Assembly (NCBI RefSeq): GCF_963576615.1
Contig: NC_088717.1
Coordinates: 52,739,026 to 52,803,025 of the forward strand
Length of the DNA: 64,000 nt
Origin: Watersipora subatra
Taxonomy: Eukaryota; Bryozoa; Gymnolaemata; Cheilostomatida; Watersiporidae
Direction of reading: 5' to 3'
A program made the position numbers and the translations under genes. This document shows positions 58,415 through 64,000 of the stretch, piece after piece; positions within the stretch are counted from its first letter, which is position 1; the number at the start of each line of letters is the position of its first letter. The notes beneath the pieces are model-generated. The model ran no database searches. It saw only the letters and a program-made list of their open reading frames with translations, and was not told the DNA's origin.

Positions 58415-58600
58415 ATGAGCCTGGTTTTGGTTTTATTGCTGACATACTTGCTGCAATCAATTAAGCTGTCTGACAAGAAAAGTCTAGACGATGATCTACA
58501 GGAAGTTCTTTGTAGCGATTTTATTCAATATCAAGTTCTGGTAGCAATCAAAAGCTTCGGTGTTTTGTTAACAAAAATTGGAGCTTTTTTCAGGCTTTGA
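58415..58600 (+). CDS. Possible small exon with signal-peptide-like start
   Basis: ATG follows 8 bases after a good acceptor (tttttttgtttag). It reads MSLVLVLLLTYLLQSIKLSD, a strongly hydrophobic start, then a charged DKKSLDDDLQEVLC segment; the frame stops at 58598-58600. It could be a first coding exon (a possible donor gtagca at 58541 is poor) or chance. No family recognised. Confidence 0.2.
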   Translation: MSLVLVLLLTYLLQSIKLSDKKSLDDDLQEVLCSDFIQYQVLVAIKSFGVLLTKIGAFFRL

Positions 58601-58604
58601 TATT

Positions 58605-61100
58605 TTGCAGCTATCTATCATAATTCCTTTTTTATCTACTGCTCCATGTTTTAGCTTCTGAAATAAAAAACTGTTTCTGTGAATATTTTACTATCTAACA
58701 CTATTCTTTCACAAATAGGAAATTCACAAGTTTAGCTATGGTCAGGTCTCAAGTAGAACAGATGTTTGAGCTAGCAAAAGTAACTTACTAGCAAATAACT
58801 GCCTGAGGTTTGAGACTTTAAGAACAGAAATATCTAAAAATGTTAAATCTGTATGACTCTGCCTTTTCTGTTTGCTAATAATAGATTCTTCTCTAGTGGG
58901 TTATTAGAACTAAACTAAACATATCAGGTGATTTTATGATTATGCTAACATAATGTAATTTTTTGGCACTTTTTGGTTTCAACACTTTAAATGATGTGAT
59001 TGCCTATTACCATTTTTTGGTAGATCTATATAGTTTTCACTCAAAGTTTTAGAATTTCAACAGTGTCACTGGCCTTGAGTAAGTATGACAAGTTAGCCTT
59101 CAAATGATTTTGCTTTTACGTTCACCTTTTGAACCTTAAAATGGTTTCTTTGGTCCTACAAGGTTATAAGATAAGCATGCATATGAATCTCTAAAGCTTG
59201 TTATTCAACTTGAATCATGTCTGAAATCACTTATTTAACCTGGTAATTACTGTCAGTGGCTTATGAAGAGTATGGGCACCTGCTGAATGGTGCCAGCTAA
59301 GCTGCTCAAACCTTGGTCACATAAGGTAACTTTAGGTCAGTCTGTGCAAGCACGTTGTTGGCATATCAGTATAAAATTGACAAAAAAGGGCAGGACTCTC
59401 AAATTTGATTTAATTTTAGCATATATCTTAAGAAGCGGCATGATTTTTGAGTTTAAAAAAAATTATATAAATATTCAAAAAACAATACATTGTCTGGTTT
59501 AAATAACAAACAGTAAAGTAAAATTTAAAGTTGAGTTTGTCTGCAATTTAAGTTTTAGCTAGCTGTCAATTCACTACTACTAAAACCCTGGCAGTTAGGG
59601 TGTCATAAGAAATTATCAGAGGTACCAATAAACCACAGAATAAGTACGTATATCCATAATTTTTATCGACGCCTAAAGGTGGTTGATTTGTACACGAGCT
59701 AGCGTGTTCCTTTAATAGTTGAAATGTCATGAGCTCAAATTTTGTCAAAAGGAATCTTTCTTCTTAGACAAACAGACAGATGGACGAAACTGGCCTATAT
59801 TATAGTAAAGATTTACGTTTAGGTTCAGCACGGCTGATCAACTTTCTTTTATATTGCACAAATAGAGCTTTAACATTAGTGGTGTGTTTTTCTTATTAAT
59901 CTGAAGTTCAAAAAAGAAAAACACGTTACTAATGTTACGTAAAACAGAAAATTCTAATCAGTTTCTTTTTCTACTTTACTTTTCACCATCCATGAATAAT
60001 ATTTATTCTCATCTACATCCCTTATCATTGATTAAAATGCAAATACATCAGCAGACAAAGAAATCTTTCTTAGAGGCATTTAAAGCTGTTTTTAGTTCAA
60101 CTACATTTTATAAGTTAAAATATTTTTCATACTGTCTAAAGTTCTATGATTAGTATATATTCACCATACCTGTCTAGCGTTACTTGTATCCCCAAAAACT
60201 GTTTTCAAGTAGCAGCTCTATATATGTAGCAGAGTGCCAAAATAGGGTATCTTTCTGCATAGCTTTAGATAGTGATGAGCCATTTCACGAAGGTACTTTT
60301 GATTGTTATATAAATTATTTTGGTAAAATATTTTAATTAAAGTTGACGCTAAACTAAAAATATCCCTATTAAGTAAATTGGCCATTATTCTAGTGTAGTT
60401 CCCCGACTTAAAATAATCTAAACATATATTATCTGTTTCGTCACTGTACAGAGCTTGGTTTGGTTATCAGCAACGAGTTTCTAGTGCCTGCAAATATATA
60501 TTGCATATGCCTAAGCAGTCTCTAGGTCACCCTATCATAGCATGCAAAGCTGAAAGGAGTCTAGCTCAACTCTTGAAATACTGCGAGATCTCTTTAATTT
60601 TATTTTTAAATGGTAAAACAATACAAATTACATAATAATGCATAAAAATTGGAATGTTTGTTATCAAACGCTCAAATATATAATAGAACAGCATATCAGC
60701 GGCTTAAATAAATAAAGCAATTTTTCCATCCACGTTCTGTGGGCAGGTTGTAAAAAGTGGCAAAACACTTGAGCTGCAAAGGACTAAAAATATTGGCATG
60801 CAAAATTATTAGGTCGAGAGCCCTGTCATGAAGAGAGTGCACTTCAATCCCTAAAATGATCAGTGGTAACATAACAAAACATCGCATTGAAATTGTACGT
60901 AGCCGGAGTTACCGAAAAAGGCTAACGCTTTTCTGGTAACTTTGATTAGTTTTTATGCTAACCATGAAGAATTGTACATAAATATTTAGTAAAAAATTAA
61001 TCATTTTCATGATTATAGAAATTTTGAGATCCATAAAGAAATAAGTCATCTTTGACTGGAAAGTATTTGTCAGCCAAGCGAGGTCAGTTATGGACCAGCC
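58605..61100. other. No gene seen; 3' flank of the exon at 61105
   Basis: AT-rich with chance frames only. The part next to 61100 would be the 3' untranslated region of the minus-strand gene. Confidence 0.4.
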
Positions 61101-61104
61101 ATAA

Positions 61105-61360
61105 TTAGATATTAAGGGAATTTATCGTGAGATCATATGTGCCATGCTCCGGGACGGAACACTCGTCGCCTGAAAGCGTGTCAGGGCCTTTCAAAGGAGA
61201 CACTGGTGACACTGGTGTCATTACGCTGGATTCATATCCACTCTCCTTGCTTCTTCTATTCGCACCCCCTCGATGTAAGCTATCAGCCTGCTTAAGGAAC
61301 CCATCTGTGTCGACCTCTATGGGACTCCGTGATTCATTCTGCCAGCAGTTGCAAGCTCCG
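61105..61360 (-). CDS. Last coding exon of an unidentified gene
   Basis: Acceptor tgtttctttatag before 61360, one base to complete a codon, then 84 codons and TAA at 61105-61107. It starts GACNCWQNESRSPIEVDTDG, continues FLKQADSLHRGGANRRSKES and GYESSVMTPVSPVSPLKG, and ends GTYDLTINSLNI. It is polar, less AT-rich and more evenly coded than its surroundings, with SP/TP sites (MTPVSPVSP) as in cytoplasmic tails or disordered signalling regions. Upstream exons should lie at higher coordinates, possibly beyond the window. I do not recognise the protein. Confidence 0.55.
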
Positions 61361-61485
61361 CTATAAAGAAACAGATTATTGTAAGCCTTCAGCCAATCTC
61401 GATACATAAAAATATGGTACACAAGCTAAGTTTTTGCTACCAACATTTGGCAGAAGATGCTTCACTTAGCTATTCTCAAAAAAAC

Positions 61486-61595
61486 AACACCATAGCTATG
61501 GTAGCTATAGCTACCATAGCTATTATGGTAGCTATAGCTATAGCTATGGTAGCTATAGCTACCATAGCTATAGCTATGGTAGCTATAATGGTGTT
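61486..61595. repeat. Self-complementary repeat of agctat / ccatagctatgg words
   Basis: A 110-bp tract bounded by aacaccat and its reverse complement atggtgtt and built from tagctatggtagctatagct units, so it can fold in many registers. It lies about 125 bp upstream of the exon at 61105-61360, within the preceding intron. Confidence 0.8.
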
Positions 61596-61599
61596 TAGC

Positions 61600-64000
61600 T
61601 AATGAATGTACCATAAAAACTCTCAAAAAGGATTTTTTTATAATTTCGCCACAAAAAACTACCAGTTAAGCTATCATTTTCTGAAAGATTTTTTAATTTT
61701 GACCACCTTTTAAACTATTACATCACTAATTGTCTGGAGCATGTTTGATATCGTACTACAAAATATTTTATAGCATAAACCTTGAAAAACTTTTTTTAGA
61801 TATCAAGCCACGCTTCAGAGTGACAGCCCACTATCTGACAACAAGTGTACTGTTATCTAACTAAAGAGCTGAAAGGAGCTCACACTTGCATGACAATGTT
61901 TGTTTTATGTGTAAACTTTGCACAAATTTGTTATTTTTTAATTGTTTGTTCTAGTTGCACATTTACTGATTGTACAGAAAGAATTTTTATGTTATTTGTT
62001 ACATATATATTATATATTTGTAATATGTTACTGTTATTTGTTGAGTAAAAACTATTTAAAAGACTTTGGGTAGGCATTGCTAGCAAGGTTTTAGTTGCAA
62101 AAATTGCATCGTTGCTAAATAATGTAGCTAAATACATGTATGTAATGCAAAAGGGACTAACAGCCACCAGCATGTTTGTCTTGGTGTCTACAAAAAATAG
62201 GCTTATGTCAAAATCAGATATCCTTTTAAAATAAACAAAAAAGTGCTTGATGCTAGCAAGTAGCAACATATGAAGGGTGATAAGCTTGTAAAAGTGGTGT
62301 ATATAATATATCATGTATGCTGTTATGTTTATACAAGCAGGTAAAAGATGAACAAGATACTAGCCTGTCACAGAGTTATGATATCTGAATAAACCATGAT
62401 AGCAAAATGATGAAGTATGCACCGGTTTACCGCCTCATTGGAGTGAATGTTAAAGCTAGAGGACTATTTGACACTGTGCCAATGTCAACCGCCTGCGAAC
62501 TATTTTGTTACTTTTCATTCTACAGCACTGTTTGGTACTAGCAAAAAAATTGCAATGTAAAAAAATGATATAATGCAAAAGCGCATTGTTTAAACAAAAC
62601 ATGGTTTATTTTATATAGGGGTCTACTACTTGCTGATATGACATCTAAAAGAACCTACCTGTAAAAATCAGCTAGCGAACAATCAGCGATGTTTTAAGTC
62701 AGCACGATGCATAAAAACATAGAAATACAAGTATGCATAATTAATTTTTTAAACATTTTTGAAAGAAAAATATTAAAAGCATCAGAGGAGATGTAGAATA
62801 TGTATTAAAATATTTGCTATATTTGTAAGAAGTAGTGGTTATATACCAACACTTGTCGCCAGTTGTCACAGTTTTTCTGATCATAGAGTTAATCTTGTTC
62901 TAAATACTTAGCATACCAGTTAGAATAATTTATGTTTGTATTTTTTCAGAAAATCGCCCGACACAGGCTTACACAGCTATCATTAATCTCTGAGGGTTTA
63001 TGAGGTACATACTCATGTGTATGACGAGTGATGAGGTAAGGTAATCCTCATGCGGTTTATTTCTTTTTTGAAGTCTTAGACCAAACTTAAAACAAACTAG
63101 CCATTCAGAAAGCTTGTCTCATCATAAGCAAACATCGAGTGTTAGCTGATGCAAATTAAAGTCTGATATCTAATATTTGCTAGCTTTCAGTTGAGAAAGA
63201 AGGAAGAAGCCAAAACTAAACTAAAGCAATTTTTCAAATAAGGTTTTTAGATAACGCTTTTTATGTTATCTAAAAACTTTGTGTATGTTTTCCTATAAAA
63301 AACAAATTATCTACACGTAGATATCAGGAATAACAACAGTCCACTTGTAGGTTTGCTGGCGGTCAAGGATGATAAAGTCGATGAAGTAACATTATTTAAG
63401 CAAACTTTAAACTTTTTTCAAGTTTCATCCTATTTCATACAAAGATTAAAAGGGAAATTGTGAATGTAAACTATTTTTTATACCCGATGAAATATGTGAG
63501 TAGCTACTAGTCTATAAGAGTTGATCCTGTTGTCGTGTACTCACCTTCTGGGAAAAGAAAAAAAACATTAAATTAATTTGCTCAGATCTGTCTCAATTTT
63601 TTACTTGATCCCTAAATAATGCGGTTCGTAGATAATCTCTTTGAAAGGATTATCAGTAGCTGTTACTTAGATATCTGGACTTAGCTTCTGGCCAGCCACC
63701 AGACAAATTAGTTTCTACTATTCTGCTGCAAATTATCAGTATTTCTCAAACCCAATAAACACCAAATTTCCTTCTGAATTTGTTCCACAATTAAGTCATT
63801 TCTTTAAACAACATTGTATAACTTGATTTTACTAAAAAAGATTATAGGAAATGCTGTATATTTAATTACTTGAAAAATTGGACAGCGTTTTAATGCCGGG
63901 GTTTCTTTTTTAAACAAGTGATGCAATGGTTTATTTTATTTGTGCCACTAATTTTAGTTTTTTCCAATTGTATTAAAAATACGGCAAGAACAAATATTTT
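61600..64000. other. No exon with good support
   Basis: Probably an intron or upstream region of the minus-strand gene. Two minus-strand splice-like spots: tttttacag/gtaggt at about 62657-62672, and ttttcttttcccag/aag/gtgagt at about 63537-63560. Neither has an attached reading frame that can be defended. Confidence 0.35.

Overview
This is nuclear DNA of a multicellular animal. The background is AT-rich and full of short repeats, coding sequence is in small exons with GT-AG introns, and the recognisable products are secreted, cysteine-rich extracellular proteins. No operons, ribosome binding sites or CRISPR arrays are present. The mix of thrombospondin type-1 (TSP1) proteins, Ty3/Gypsy and several non-LTR fragments suits a (probably marine) invertebrate. 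I cannot name the species.

Layout. 1-1.2 kb: a short non-autonomous hAT-like transposon with 8-bp target duplication. 2.75-13.9 kb (+): a multi-exon gene for a secreted cysteine-rich protein, with introns stuffed with minisatellites and SINE-like repeats. 15.6-18.2 kb: a 1.4-kb terminal-inverted-repeat element and a small MITE cluster. 19-20.2 kb: a 14-bp minisatellite. 21-22.9 kb (-): a decayed TSP1-family copy. 25.66-34.46 kb (+): an 8.8-kb Ty3/Gypsy LTR retrotransposon whose LTRs differ at one base in 785, inserted in an AT repeat. 37.1-41.3 kb (-): an intact seven-exon TSP1 gene encoding 352 residues. 41.9-42.6 kb and 47.3-50.6 kb (-): two more decayed copies of the same gene, the second carrying a LINE fragment. 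43.1-44.1 kb: non-LTR retrotransposon 3' ends, one starting with a perfect 56-bp palindrome. 51.0-51.3, 55.4-55.6 and 61.5 kb: foldback structures. 61.1-61.4 kb (-): the last exon of an unidentified gene.

How parts work together. The four TSP1-family loci lie on one strand and share exon order, so they are a tandem family of which only the 37-41 kb member still reads through. Its product would be secreted: signal peptide, six-cysteine domain, threonine-rich hinge, two TSP1 repeats, polyglycine hinge and a basic cysteine-rich tail. The Gypsy element carries a textbook minus-one frameshift site (slippery G GGA AAC, 7-nt spacer, possible pseudoknot) between gag and pol. Its polyprotein is broken by two in-frame stops and two further one-base frame changes, although the LTRs look very young.

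Exon models were derived by hand from splice-site motifs and frame continuity. No alignment, transcript or database evidence was available.
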